Source: Deltaproteobacteria bacterium (GTDB lineage Bacteria > Desulfobacterota > Desulfarculia > Adiutricales > Adiutricaceae). From it: a stretch of 64,000 nt of DNA. Positions 54,737 to 64,000 of this stretch are shown here, in pieces (position 1 is the first letter of the stretch; every line of letters begins with the position of its first letter). Location of the stretch: assembly GCA_031276865.1 (NCBI GenBank), contig JAISMF010000077.1, positions 18,350 to 82,349 of the forward strand, read 5' to 3'. The position numbers and the translations under genes were made by a program. The notes beneath the pieces were generated by a model, which saw only the letters and a program-made list of their open reading frames with translations, had not been told where the DNA came from and ran no database searches.

Positions 54737-56092
54737 ATCGAGCGCCCTCGGATGGGCTCAAGGTCTTTATTTACCAGGCTGAAATATTTGGCGGGAAAAG
54801 AGATGAATGGCGAAGCTCTGGTAATTTTTAAAAAAAGCGCGCCGATTCTTCATAAATTTCGAAATTTTTTCACTTTTACAAAATTTACCAATAATTTTTA
54901 TACCGCGCGCTATAATTATGACGGGCGCCCGCGCTTTTCCCGTTTCCGGCCATTTCCGGCGGCTTTCGCCCCCGGGGGCGGGCCGCGGCCCGCTCACTTC
55001 GCCGCGTTTCCACGCGGTTTTTCGCCCTTCCCCGTCCCATAAAGGGATAAACGCGTTTTTTAGCGTCGATATTTTCTTGATTTTCGTGTTTTTTTTCCCT
55101 TTTTATTTTTTTTTATGCGTTTTTCACCTTCCGAAGTTTCTCCGTTTAGTCGAACCGGAGCAAATCCCGCGCAATTATTCCCGTTTTGAGCCCGCTTCCG
55201 GCGCCGGACGCGTTTTTAAAAAAAAATTTTTTCAACCGGACGAAAAAAACGCTCCAAAATACTTGAATTTTTTTTTAAAACGCCTTATCCTCTTTCTTGA
55301 CGAACAGAGCGACCGTTTTCCCGGTGAAAACGATTTTTTTTCACCTGAAAAAAGGAGGTTGAATCTGAAACGGGGGCGAAAAGTCCGGCATTGAAAATCG
55401 TTTAGCGTTGGCGCTCAAGATTGGGTTAAATTTATATACATTAGCGCTCATAAAGTATATTATTCCCTTAATTTAAATCCAAAACCAAAAAGGTTTTCGC
55501 TGAACGACAAATATCATCCGTTTTTTATCTTTTTGAAGCGGAAGAGACTAAAAAGAATTAAATTGTCTATAGTTAGTTTAATTATCTTTAATTAATACCC
55601 GTTGACCGAACGCGCGCCGGGGGGGCGGACGTTCGCGCCGCGGCCGCCGATTGTTCCGTTAATTTCCACCCCCCTTCGGGGGAATCCTTCCCGCCCTCCC
55701 ATGTTAATCGCCCTCGACCCGTTTTCCTGATTCAAAGTCCGAATCAAGCTCCGGCCCCGCCGGGGGCGGCCTTTTTCGGGTTTTAAACAGCCCGCGGCGG
55801 CCGTGGGAGGCCGGGTCGCTCAGCCGGCGGCTCGACTAGGGGGCCGTGATCTTCCCGGGGGAAAAGGCCGCGGCCGTCCCGGGAAGGCCCGGGAAAACGC
55901 CTTCGGCGCGTAACCATCCCTCCGCGGCCCCAAAACCCTCCGCGGCCCTGAAACCAAAAATTCGTAGTTAAACCCCTTCCCTTGCATTTCGCCCGGCTTT
56001 CCGGAGGCTGAAGCCTCTTGGGAAACAGCCGGATCTTAGCGGGAGTTTGAAATTTTTTTCCAGCGCCCGTGAAATTTTCCCACCCAACCCGC

Positions 56093-56221
56093 GACGCGGA
56101 TGCGAAAAGTCCAGCTGAAAAATGAAAATATACAATACATTGGTTAAGTAATAATACTCCGCGGACATAAAGCGCGGCGTTTCAACTTTCCCAACAGCGA
56201 AGACTTTACGCGTTCGCCTCA
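56093..56221. repeat. Inverted-repeat element, family 3, degenerate copy 3
   Basis: GACGCGGATGCGAAAAGTC followed by GAAAATATACAATACATTGG matches the left half of the element at 25281. A diverged right end (ACTTTACGCGTTCGCCTCA) lies about 130 bases on. Confidence 0.4.
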
Positions 56222-56462
56222 AGCTTCCCTTTTTCCCTATGAAAAGCCCTCCGGGGATTTTCATGAGGCGGGGCGAACACCCTCGACGCTTAGACGAGCG
56301 TTTATTCAATTTTGAATAAGAACGAACGTTCGCTTAGTTTATCGCTCAGCTTCTCGCTCAGCTTCTTCCCTCGAGGGCGTTTCTCCGGCCCCGCGCGCCT
56401 TCCCCTGGCCGGCCCTCTTTCACCTCGAAAATGAAAGAGCCTCCCCATGAAAGGTTCAGCCA

Positions 56463-57830
56463 ATGTCCAATCCCGTAAAAACCACCGCCGCCATGATCAT
56501 AGACGTGGAGAACTTCATCGGCGGCTACATCCACGAGCTGGAGCAGGCCGGACTCGATCCGTCCAGGCCACCTAGGACGGGTGGCTTGGATATCGGCCCC
56601 GTCTGCGAGGCCATCATCCAAATGTACGGCTCGCTGCATTTCCGCATCTCCATAGGCGACATTTTCTACAGCTGCTACCGCACCAGGTGCATGGATCTGA
56701 ATTTGCACCTCAAGAAAAACTTCCACGACAACTTCGTGGACATCCACGAGGTCACCAACTTCGACAACGTGAAGGACTGCTCCGATTTCGTCATATACAC
56801 CGAGACCCTGGATCTGGCCTACCGGGAGGAGTCCATCGACTCCTTCACCATCATATCCATGGACAAGGGCTTCATCCCCCTCTACGTGAAGCTCAAGCAG
56901 CTGGGGAAGAAGGTGAGCGTCGTGGGCATGTCCCCCGCCTTCACGCCGGAGCTGGTGCACCGGGTGGTGGACAAGGTCCTCTACTACACCGATCTGGTGG
57001 ACATAACCAAGCAGCCCCCGGCGGACGCCCCCCCGAAGGACGCCGCCCGCGACAGCCAGCTCGTCCTCGTCTCCGCCGCCTCCCAGGCCAAGGGCCAGAC
57101 CCAGAAAGACGAGACCCGGGCCCCGGAGGCCGCCCCCGTCGGAAAAAAGCCGGAGATCGACCGCTTCCTGATACCGGAAACGGAGTTTCCGGAGTGGGTG
57201 AACTTCGAGAACTACGGGCTCGCCGAAAAGATCATCAAGTGCGTGGAGAAGGTCTTGCGCTGCCCGGTTTTAAGCCGCGAGCACTACGGCTACATCTGCC
57301 AGATGGTGGAGCACATCTTCCGGGAGAAGACTAAAAACGGCTCCCCCATAAAGATGGTGGCCCTAACCGATCTGGTGACCGACAGGATCCTGGCCCGGGA
57401 CGACCTCATCACCAGCGCCGATCTCCAGGAGTACAACCTCGAGAACAAGGGCCTCGACAAGCTGGCCAGCAAACTGGTCTACAAGGTGATCCGCACCCTC
57501 TACATGACGGCGGCCTTCAACAGGCTCCCCAACGAGACCAACAAGACCAACGACCCCACCCTCCCCTCCTTCGCCGAGGAGAACCCCGAACTTTTGGAGC
57601 ACCTCTTCTCGGCCTTCTTCGGCTTCCTCAAGGTGGACAACCTGTCCCTGGACCCGGAGCCCCTCACCATGGCCTTCTACCGCCTCCCCACGGAGGAGAA
57701 CAAGAGCGAGATTAAGGAGTTCATCCGCAAGCACAAGATATACCGCTCCACCTACTTCAACCAGAGCTCCAAACCCCAGCCCTTTGAAATCCTGGGATCC
57801 TTCAAAGCCTCGGGCTCCGGCGAAAACTAA
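56463..57830 (+). CDS. NYN/PIN-like RNase domain protein
   Basis: A 455-residue protein with an N-terminal NYN (LabA/PIN-like) nuclease fold. The acidic metal-binding positions can be traced in MIIDVENF (residues 12-19), KDCSDFVIYTETLDLAY and IISMDKGFIPLYVKLKQLGKKV, the last corresponding to the family's SGDsDF motif with MDKG in place of GDSD. A charged linker (about 180-235) separates it from a C-terminal helical domain (EKIIKCVEKVLRCPVLS...LVTDRILARDDLITSADLQEY) that I do not recognise; it may be a winged-helix/RNA-binding module. NYN proteins usually act on RNA. The gene stands alone, with a terminator 90 bases after it. Confidence 0.75.
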   Translation: MSNPVKTTAAMIIDVENFIGGYIHELEQAGLDPSRPPRTGGLDIGPVCEAIIQMYGSLHFRISIGDIFYSCYRTRCMDLNLHLKKNFHDNFVDIHEVTNFDNVKDCSDFVIYTETLDLAYREESIDSFTIISMDKGFIPLYVKLKQLGKKVSVVGMSPAFTPELVHRVVDKVLYYTDLVDITKQPPADAPPKDAARDSQLVLVSAASQAKGQTQKDETRAPEAAPVGKKPEIDRFLIPETEFPEWVNFENYGLAEKIIKCVEKVLRCPVLSREHYGYICQMVEHIFREKTKNGSPIKMVALTDLVTDRILARDDLITSADLQEYNLENKGLDKLASKLVYKVIRTLYMTAAFNRLPNETNKTNDPTLPSFAEENPELLEHLFSAFFGFLKVDNLSLDPEPLTMAFYRLPTEENKSEIKEFIRKHKIYRSTYFNQSSKPQPFEILGSFKASGSGEN

Positions 57831-57921
57831 AAAACGCCGCGGCCTTCCGCCCGACCCGTAAGCCGGTCTAAAACCCCCGCCCCGGATCTTCCGGACCAAC
57901 TCCCCACGATACCCCGCCCCC

Positions 57922-57964
57922 AAAGGCGCGGGGGGGCCTAAGCCCCCCCCGCGCCTTTCTTTAC
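57922..57964 (+). terminator. Terminator after the NYN gene
   Basis: AAAGGCGCGGGGGGGC CTAA GCCCCCCCCGCGCCTTT is a long GC stem framed by A and T residues and followed by CTTTACT. Confidence 0.75.
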
Positions 57965-58128
57965 TCTCCTTCCCGCATCAAGTAAACTGGAAAACACCCC
58001 CCCTCCTCCGGAGCGGGGCGAATCCGCCTTTCCGGAGGCGTCCGGCTCCCTTCGGATGGCGCCCGGCTCCCGCCGGAGGCTTTTCGGGGGCCGCCTGGAA
58101 CCCTCCGGCCCTGAAACGAAGCTTCCCC

Positions 58129-59715
58129 ATGCCAACCCCCCCCCTCGTGACCACCACCGAGCAGTCCAAGGCCCTAGACGAGCTGGCCGTAAAGAGCTAC
58201 GGCCTCTCCGGACTCATCCTCATGGAGAACGCCGCGAGAAGCGTTCTCGACGCGATCCTCGCCTTTTTTCCGGAACTCGCGGGCGGCCGGAAAAGGATCG
58301 CCATCCTGGGGGGGCCCGGTCAGAACGGCGGCGACGGCTGGGCGCTCGGCCGGCTCTTCCACAACCGCGGGCACCTTGTCCACGCCTTCCTCTTCACCCG
58401 GCCCGGACACCGGCCCAAAGGGGACGCTCTGGTCAATCTGGCCATTTTGGAAAACCTGGCGATACCCTTTAAGACCGTATCCTCCTTTAAGGAGCCTCCG
58501 GCGGATTTCGCCTCCTACGATCTTTTAGTGGACGCCCTCTTCGGCACCGGCCTCAGCCGGGGCCTCGAGGGCGTCCACCTGGAGCTTGTCCGTCACTTGA
58601 ACGCCCTACCCCGAATCTTCAAGGTGGCGGCGGTGGATCTGCCCTCCGGCCTTTCCGGCGACAGCGGGGAGGCGGAGGGGGAAGTTTTGAGGGCCGATCT
58701 CACCGTGTCCCTGGGCTCCTATAAAAGGGGCTTCTTCCAAAACCGCGGCCCCTCCCTCACGGGAAAGCTGGCCTTGGGCGACATCGGCCTCAGCCCCGAA
58801 ATGTATGAAAAGATCGAGCCCGCGGGGACCTTTACCGGAAAAGAGGAGGTCTTGAGGATCCTTCCTCCACGGGACCGCCTGGCCCATAAAGGCGTCTTCG
58901 GGCACGCGGTGGTATGCGGCGGCTCCCCCGGGAAATCCGGCGCCCTGGTCCTTTCCGCCCTGGGCGCGGCGCGGGCGGGAGCGGGGCTGGTGACGGCGGC
59001 CCACCCGGAGGGTCTGGAAACGATCATGGAGACCAAGCTCACCTCCGCCATGACCCGCTCCCTTCCGGAAAACCGGGAGACCCGGGAGCTGGATCGCCTC
59101 GCGGCCCCCTTCCTGTTAGAGCTCCTCCAAGGGAAGGACGCCCTGGCCCTGGGCCCGGGCCTCGGCCTCTCCTTCGGGGCCCGGGACTTCACCAAGGAGA
59201 TCGTCTTAAACGCCGAACTCCCCTTGGTGCTGGACGCCGACAGCCTCACCCATCTGGGCGCCTCGCTGGAGATCGTGGCCGAGAGGACCCATCCCACGGT
59301 TCTAACCCCGCACCCCAAGGAGGCGGCCGCCCTCTTGGGGACCAGCGCGGGGGAGGTGCTCCGGGATCGCTTCAAGGCGGCGGAGGCCATCGCCCGCCTC
59401 GGCTACGCGGTGGTGATCCTGAAGGGGCCCCACAGCATCGTGATGGACCCCCGGGGGAACTTCGCCGTCAACTCCACCGGCGGACCGGAGCTCGCCACCG
59501 GCGGCTCGGGCGACATCCTCACCGGGTTGGTCTGCGGCCTTCTGGCCCAAAAGATCCCCCCCTTCGAGGCCGCCAGGCTCGCGGCCTGGGTCCACGGCCG
59601 GGCCGGGGAGCTGGCCGCGGAGCTGATCGGGCCCTTCGGGATGTCGGCCGCGGAGATCCAGCCCTGCGCGACCAAAGTCTGGGAGGAGCTTTACCGGGCC
59701 CGGGGCTGGCTCTGA
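58129..59715 (+). CDS. nnr: Bifunctional NAD(P)HX epimerase/dehydratase
   Basis: This repair enzyme restores damaged hydrated NADH/NADPH. The N-terminal epimerase (YjeF_N, residues about 10-215) has LILMENAARS, GPGQNGGDGWALGR, DALFGTGLSRGL and VDLPSGLSGDSGE. The C-terminal ADP-dependent dehydratase (YjeF_C, about 240-520) has KGVFGHAVVCGGSPGKSGA, ALGPGLG, LVLDADSLTHLG, LTPHPKEAAALLG and NSTGGPELATGGSGDILTG. The 528 residues match the usual fused form and both active sites look intact. The ATG is the first in frame and lies about 300 bases after the NYN gene, with a terminator between, so it is separately transcribed. Confidence 0.95.
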   Translation: MPTPPLVTTTEQSKALDELAVKSYGLSGLILMENAARSVLDAILAFFPELAGGRKRIAILGGPGQNGGDGWALGRLFHNRGHLVHAFLFTRPGHRPKGDALVNLAILENLAIPFKTVSSFKEPPADFASYDLLVDALFGTGLSRGLEGVHLELVRHLNALPRIFKVAAVDLPSGLSGDSGEAEGEVLRADLTVSLGSYKRGFFQNRGPSLTGKLALGDIGLSPEMYEKIEPAGTFTGKEEVLRILPPRDRLAHKGVFGHAVVCGGSPGKSGALVLSALGAARAGAGLVTAAHPEGLETIMETKLTSAMTRSLPENRETRELDRLAAPFLLELLQGKDALALGPGLGLSFGARDFTKEIVLNAELPLVLDADSLTHLGASLEIVAERTHPTVLTPHPKEAAALLGTSAGEVLRDRFKAAEAIARLGYAVVILKGPHSIVMDPRGNFAVNSTGGPELATGGSGDILTGLVCGLLAQKIPPFEAARLAAWVHGRAGELAAELIGPFGMSAAEIQPCATKVWEELYRARGWL

Positions 59716-59917
59716 AGCGCCCCGGGGGGGCTCCCTCTTCCGGATTTTTCGGATACCCTTTTTTTCGGCCTTTTTCCGGTTTCGCCCCGAAATGATCCGC
59801 CCCCCCCTTAGCAAAAACCCCGAAGCGAAACCCGCGCCCAAGGCCGAAAGCGGCCAAAACTTAAAATAACGCCCGTAAAACCCGAACATTTCCCGGCGAA
59901 AAAAATTCAAGGAAAAC

Positions 59918-61204
59918 ATGCGCAAAAGGATTCCCGTCATCATCGCCTTCGTCATCCTGGCGGCGGCGGCCCTCCTGGTTTTCAGACCCTTCTCCGGAAA
60001 GAGTCCCGCCCTTTCCTACCGCACCCAGCGGGCCATCGTGAACCAGCTGCGCATAGCGGTCTCGGCCACCGGCACCCTCAATCCGGTGTCGGTGGTGAGC
60101 GTGGGCACCCAGATCTCCGGCACCATTAGGGAGATCCTGGTGGACTACAACGACGAGGTCGAGGCCGGGGATCTCCTTTTGGTCTTGGACGATCAGCTCT
60201 TCCAGGCCAAGACCAAGATGGCCGAGGCCAATTTGGCCTCGGCCCGGGCGCAGGAGAGGCTTTCGCGGATGAAATACGACCGCCAGAAGAAGCTCTTTCA
60301 GAGCCGCTCCTCCTCCCAAGAGGAGCTGGACACGGCCGAGGCCGATTTGGAGATAGCCCAGGCCCAGGTGGCCCAGCACGAGGCCACCCTGGCCCAGGAG
60401 ACCTACAACCTCTCCAACACCAAGATAGTCTCCCCGGTGGACGGGGTGGTGCTCGATCGGGCGGTGGACGTGGGGCAGACGGTGGCGGCGAGCTTCCAGA
60501 CGCCCACCCTCATAAACATCGCCCAGGACCTTTCCAAGATGCAGATAAACGCGAGCTTCGCCGAGGCGGACATCGGCCGGCTCTCGCCGGGGCTCGAGGC
60601 CTCCTTCACGGTGGACGCCTACCAGGGCAAAACCTTCGCCGGGAGGGTGCGGCAGATAAGGCTCAACCCCACGGTCACCTCCAACGTGGTGACCTACGAC
60701 GTGGTGGTGGACGTGGACAACCCGGATCTCACGCTTCTTCCCGGAATGACGGCCTACGTGGACATAGAGCTCTACCGGGAGGACGGCGCCCTCCTCATTC
60801 CCAACTCCGCCTTGAACTTCCGTCCCGAAGGCGCGGGAGCCCCGGATCCGGTTAAGTTCTCCCCCGCCGGCGGAGTCCGGCCGGACTCCGCCGAGGAGGG
60901 GGGATCCCCCGCCGGGGAGGGGGAACCCCCTTCCCGGGCCGTAACCGCCGCTTCCGAGATCAAAAGCTCGGCCCGGGCGATGATCCCCTCCAAGGACGAC
61001 CCTCCGACGCGGGGCCGGGTCTACATCCTGGGCAAGGACGGAAAACCCCGAAGCGTGGACGTGCTCCTAGGCGCGACCGATCTGCGCTACACCGTGGTGA
61101 AGGGCGGGGACCTCAAGGCCGGGGATCTGGTCATAACCGGAGACCTCTCGGCGCCGGGCGCCCAGACCCTGTTCTCCGGCCCGGCTCCGGGCGGAAGGCG
61201 TTAG
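59918..61204 (+). CDS. macA: MacA-type periplasmic adaptor (RND/HlyD family)
   Basis: This membrane-fusion protein connects an inner-membrane ABC exporter to an outer-membrane channel. The 428 residues begin with an uncleaved anchor (IPVIIAFVILAAAALLVF), then the lipoyl half-motif GTQISGTIREILVDYNDEVEAGDLLLVLDD, a coiled-coil hairpin (about 80-165, Ala/Glu/Gln-rich), the second lipoyl half (NTKIVSPVDGVVLDRAVDVGQTV) and beta-barrel domains. A Gly/Pro-rich insertion (about 305-345) interrupts the C-terminal domain, which is longer than usual there. AAGGA precedes the ATG. The ATPase and permease genes follow within 10 bases, so this is a single operon. Confidence 0.92.
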   Translation: MRKRIPVIIAFVILAAAALLVFRPFSGKSPALSYRTQRAIVNQLRIAVSATGTLNPVSVVSVGTQISGTIREILVDYNDEVEAGDLLLVLDDQLFQAKTKMAEANLASARAQERLSRMKYDRQKKLFQSRSSSQEELDTAEADLEIAQAQVAQHEATLAQETYNLSNTKIVSPVDGVVLDRAVDVGQTVAASFQTPTLINIAQDLSKMQINASFAEADIGRLSPGLEASFTVDAYQGKTFAGRVRQIRLNPTVTSNVVTYDVVVDVDNPDLTLLPGMTAYVDIELYREDGALLIPNSALNFRPEGAGAPDPVKFSPAGGVRPDSAEEGGSPAGEGEPPSRAVTAASEIKSSARAMIPSKDDPPTRGRVYILGKDGKPRSVDVLLGATDLRYTVVKGGDLKAGDLVITGDLSAPGAQTLFSGPAPGGRR

Positions 61205-61212
61205 GCGTCCCC

Positions 61213-62058
61213 TTGAGCGGAAAAACGCGTCCGGAAGAGCTGGCGGCGCTAAAAAAGACCCCGGGGACCGGAACGGCGCCCGACGTCGGGGAAGACCCGG
61301 ACGACCGTCGAAAGCGCCAATCCCCCGGGGCCGGGGCTTCCCCGGACCCGGGGGAGCCGGAAACCGTCATCCGGACCAAGGATCTGAAAAAATCCTACCT
61401 CACCGACGCCGGGGCCTTCGAGGTCCTCCACGGAGTGGACTTCAGCTTCCGGAAGGGGGAGTTCGTCTCCATCATGGGACCCTCCGGGTCGGGCAAATCC
61501 ACCTTCATGAACATCCTGGGCTGCCTGGACACCCCCACGGCGGGAACCTACGAGCTTTTAGGCGAGGACGTCTCCCAACTGAGCCGGAACCAACTGGCCG
61601 CCAGGCGCAACCTCTACCTGGGCTTCGTCTTCCAGGGCTTCAACCTCCTTCCCAAGGCGGATCTCCTGGAGAACGTGGGCCTGCCCCTGCTCTACGCCAG
61701 GGTGGGCGCCGAGGAGAGGCGGAGCCGGGCCCTGGAGATGTTGAGGAAGGTGGGCCTCGAGCCCTGGGCCGGGCGCAAGCCCAGCCAGGTCTCCGGCGGC
61801 CAGCAGCAGCGGGCGGCCATCGCCCGGGCCCTGGTGGGGGAGCCCAGTTTGGTTTTAGCCGACGAGCCCACGGGAAATCTGGACAGCAAAACCTCGGACG
61901 ACATCATGAGCCTCTTTCGCAAATTGAACGACGAGGGCCTCTCCCTCATCGTGGTCACCCACGAGCCGGACGTGGCCGCCCGCGCCAAAAGGCTGGTCCG
62001 CTTTCGCGACGGCTCCCTCGTGGAGGATCGCGAAGTTTCACCCCGAAGGAGCTCTTAA
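61213..62058 (+). CDS. macB: MacB-type ABC exporter ATPase subunit
   Basis: ATP-binding subunit of a MacAB/LolD-like exporter, 281 residues. It has Walker A GPSGSGKST, Q-loop FVFQGFNLLP, signature VSGGQQQR, Walker B LVLADEPTGNLDS and the H-loop TH. The first 50 residues are a low-complexity polar extension not usual in the family; the TTG at 61213 is the track start and an internal start closer to the ABC domain is possible, though no ATG is available there. In E. coli the ATPase and permease are one protein, whereas here they are separate adjacent genes. Confidence 0.9.
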   Translation: MSGKTRPEELAALKKTPGTGTAPDVGEDPDDRRKRQSPGAGASPDPGEPETVIRTKDLKKSYLTDAGAFEVLHGVDFSFRKGEFVSIMGPSGSGKSTFMNILGCLDTPTAGTYELLGEDVSQLSRNQLAARRNLYLGFVFQGFNLLPKADLLENVGLPLLYARVGAEERRSRALEMLRKVGLEPWAGRKPSQVSGGQQQRAAIARALVGEPSLVLADEPTGNLDSKTSDDIMSLFRKLNDEGLSLIVVTHEPDVAARAKRLVRFRDGSLVEDREVSPRRSS

Positions 62059-63282
62059 ATGCTGTTCGCCATGCTCTGGGAGGCCCTGAGGGCCATGGCC
62101 GCGAACCGGCTGCGCACCTCCCTCACCATGCTGGGGATAATCATCGGCGTGGCCGCGGTGGTGCTCATGCTGGCCGTAGGCGAGGGGACCCGGGTCGCCA
62201 TCAAAAAGCAGGTGGACGCCATGGGCACCAACATCTTCATCGTCCTCGCGGGCGCCCAGAACACCGCGGGCGCCCGCAGCGCCACCGGCGCCCGCCCCAC
62301 CCTCAAATCCGAGGACGGGGAGGCCCTCCTCCAGGTGGACGGGGTGGTGGCCCAGAGTCCGGTGGCCTTTTCGAATTTGCAGATAGTGGCGGCCGGATTG
62401 AACTGGAACACCGCCGTCATGGGCGTAAACGAGGAGTATTTGACCGTGCGCTCCTGGGAGGTGGAGGACGGACGCCCCATGGATTATCTGGACACCCAGT
62501 CGGCGGCCCGGCTCATCTGGCTGGGAAAATCCACCGTGAAGGAGCTCTTCGGGTCCGCGGATCCCTTGGGCTCCACCGTGCGGGTGGGCATGGTGCCCTT
62601 CACCGTCTGCGGGGTCTTGGCCTCAAAGGGTCAGAGCCTGGACGGCCGCGATCAAGACGACACCGCCATAGTCCCTTTTTCCACCTTCACCCGATTCCTC
62701 CAGGGCTCCCACTTCCAAGGCCAGGTGCGCATGATAATGGTTAAAGCCCGAGACGGCGCGGACATGAACCTAGTGATGGAGGATATGCGCTCCGTTTTAA
62801 GGGAGCGCCACCACATCCTCGACCCCGCCCAGGCGGACGACTTCTTCATCTCGAATCTCTCCGCCGTGATGGAATCCGCCGAGGAGACGGCTAGGGCCAT
62901 GACCCTCCTCTTGGGCGCCATCGCCTCGGTCTCGTTGGCCGTGGGCGGCATCGGCATCATGAACATCATGCTGGTCTCGGTCACCGAGCGCACCCGGGAG
63001 ATAGGCATCAGACTGGCCATAGGGGCGAGAAAAAAGGACATCCTCACCCAGTTCATCCTCGAGGCCGTATTGGTGTCCGTGACGGGCGGCCTCCTGGGTC
63101 TGGGAGCGGGGGCGCTGGGCGCCTTCCTGGTCTCCAAGCTCTGGCACATAAGCGTCTACGTGACCGTCTTCTCGGTCACCCTCTCCTTTTCCGTCTCCCT
63201 TTTGACGGGGCTCTTTTTCGGCTTCTACCCCGCCTGGAAGGCCGCGGACCAGAACCCGATAGACGCCCTGCGTTACCAGTAG
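62059..63282 (+). CDS. macB: MacB-type ABC exporter permease (FtsX-like)
   Basis: Membrane subunit of the exporter, 407 residues. An N-terminal helix (LTMLGIIIGVAAVVLMLAVGEG) is followed by a large periplasmic MacB domain (about 45-280) and three C-terminal membrane segments (LLLGAIASVSLAVGGIGIMNIMLV, a second at LEAVLVSVTGGLLGLGAGALGAFLV and a third near SVTLSFSVSLLTGLFFGFYPAW), with ERTREIGIRLAIGARKKDI between them. The ATG directly follows the ATPase stop and uses an AAGGAG site inside that gene. With the adaptor it would export a substrate such as a peptide, glycolipid or macrolide-like compound, through a TolC-type channel not encoded here. Confidence 0.92.
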   Translation: MLFAMLWEALRAMAANRLRTSLTMLGIIIGVAAVVLMLAVGEGTRVAIKKQVDAMGTNIFIVLAGAQNTAGARSATGARPTLKSEDGEALLQVDGVVAQSPVAFSNLQIVAAGLNWNTAVMGVNEEYLTVRSWEVEDGRPMDYLDTQSAARLIWLGKSTVKELFGSADPLGSTVRVGMVPFTVCGVLASKGQSLDGRDQDDTAIVPFSTFTRFLQGSHFQGQVRMIMVKARDGADMNLVMEDMRSVLRERHHILDPAQADDFFISNLSAVMESAEETARAMTLLLGAIASVSLAVGGIGIMNIMLVSVTERTREIGIRLAIGARKKDILTQFILEAVLVSVTGGLLGLGAGALGAFLVSKLWHISVYVTVFSVTLSFSVSLLTGLFFGFYPAWKAADQNPIDALRYQ

Positions 63283-63786
63283 GGGGCTCTTTTCAAAAGC
63301 GCCGCCCCGAGGGCGCTCTTAAAAACCGCGCGTTTCGCGTCACCCCCCTCCCCCGGCGGAAAACGGCCGCCCTCAAAAAAACCATCGTTTTAGCCCGCGG
63401 CTTTAAGGCTTAAGCCGGAGGATCCCTAAAACGCCCCCCCTGGCGCGCTCGACAAGAGCATCGGCCGGAGGCGCGGTTTGAAAATATTTTTCCCCCAAAC
63501 TTAATTTTTTTAAATAGAGATTGGAATACGCGAGCGCCGAAAGAGCCTTGAGAGCGCTTTAAGCGGGAATCCCCCCGAGCGTGAATGAATTTATCGGCCC
63601 GCGAAATCTTTACCCCGTCTCCTTGGCAAAGCGAATTAAAGAGATAAAAAAAAATTAAACAAGTTTCCTCTTCAATTGAAAAAAAATAAGAAAAGAACAT
63701 CCTTAAGGGGAATTTTTCCAAATTTCCTTAGGAACCGGGTGTTCCTGGTTTTACGCGCGTTTTATCCGCCGTGTCGTCAAAGAGAC
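63283..63786. other. Spacer after the exporter operon
   Basis: No gene is seen. A weak hairpin (AGCGCC...GGCGCT, then CTTAAAA) near 63299-63321 may end the exporter transcript. Confidence 0.4.
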
Positions 63787-63996
63787 GGGTTTGTCCGCGA
63801 TATGATGTAGGATAATTTAAACAAAATCTTGTTGTTTATAAGGTAAATACATTTTTTAATAACGCGCGATTCTATTTATACATGAATTATAATCTTTAGA
63901 ATGTATTAATAAAATATTTAGCGTCCCGCGCGAAATTAGGTTAAAACTTGAAATCAAACCGCGTCTTTTCGACTACATAGTATCGCGGACGAACCC
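63787..63996. mobile_element. 210-bp palindromic-ended element, family 2, copy 2
   Basis: It begins GGGTTTGTCCGCGATATGATGTAGGATAATTT, identical to the copy at 30299 over the first 32 bases, and ends ACATAGTATCGCGGACGAACCC. The left flank is AAAGAGAC and the right flank begins AAAG where the window stops, consistent with an 8-base target duplication that cannot be completed. The interior is AT-rich and non-coding. Confidence 0.8.
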
Positions 63997-64000
63997 AAAG

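Larger units (their letters stand above)
53684..56462. other. Long spacer rich in small repeats
   Basis: About 2.8 kb with no recognisable gene. It contains a family 1 element (53721-53809), a GGTTGAC heptamer array (54480-54528), three copies of a 16-base palindrome (54591-54736) and a degenerate family 3 element (56093-56221). ORFs at 54731, 54918 and 55968 translate to Phe/Arg/Pro-rich sequence without similarity. Confidence 0.55.

Overview
The window looks like chromosome from an anaerobic bacterium, most likely a deltaproteobacterium in the broad sense (Desulfobacterota/Myxococcota neighbourhood). This is inferred from gene content and not from a marker gene: an hrcA-grpE-dnaK stress locus, partial cobalamin synthesis, a sensory [FeFe]-hydrogenase-like protein, and a PUFA-synthase-type lipid locus in the gene order known from terrestrial myxobacteria (enoyl reductase, then KS...ACP-KR, then KS-CLF-AT-DH-DH). 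Core genes are very GC-rich. The long spacers and several accessory genes are AT-rich. My count of supported genes covers only about two thirds of the window, and the spacers carry many short inverted-repeat elements, broken genes and insertion-sequence debris. That suggests an eroding, possibly host-associated genome.

Layout. 1-1.5 kb: no gene. 1.5-3 kb (minus): ECF-type transporter ATPase and T-component (cbiO, cbiQ). 4.1-8.7 kb (plus): cbiB, a cobD/cobC-type aminotransferase, mutM/fpg, and a NamZ-type (DUF1343) muramidase. 9.4-11.1 kb: a ferredoxin/[FeFe]-hydrogenase-like/FeS/chemoreceptor fusion. 11.3-17.9 kb: an AT-rich accessory island with a type IIL restriction-modification enzyme, repeats, a HEPN/MNT toxin-antitoxin pair and a 2-kb gene desert. 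17.9-24.6 kb (minus): hrcA, grpE, an Hsp70 paralogue with a GrpE domain fused to its C-terminus, then a normal dnaK. 26-29.7 kb: a second AT-rich island with an AAA-ATPase/PD-(D/E)XK protein, a broken DinJ/RelB antitoxin, IS630 debris and a beheaded phosphoesterase. 31.5-32.8 kb: an Rpn/PD-(D/E)XK-like gene with a Lys/Ala repeat tail. 33.8-52.5 kb: pfaD, pfaA-like, pfaC-like and a degenerate family-4 uracil-DNA-glycosylase-like gene. 53.4-53.7 kb: a [2Fe-2S] thioredoxin-like ferredoxin. 56.5-63.3 kb: an NYN-domain protein, the NAD(P)HX repair enzyme, and a MacA-MacB-type exporter. The window ends in a palindromic mobile element.

The most unusual object is the Hsp70-GrpE fusion, encoded between a free-standing grpE and a normal dnaK. 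Its ATPase motifs are degenerate, its peptide-binding domain is preserved, and the usual alpha-helical lid region is replaced by a GrpE domain that closely resembles the neighbouring GrpE. The lipid locus is also notable: the first megasynthase has an acyltransferase-like region and a ketoreductase region that both appear to have lost catalytic residues. At least three families of short non-autonomous inverted-repeat elements are scattered through the spacers. One family has TA-bounded ends and occurs beside an IS630-type transposase remnant.
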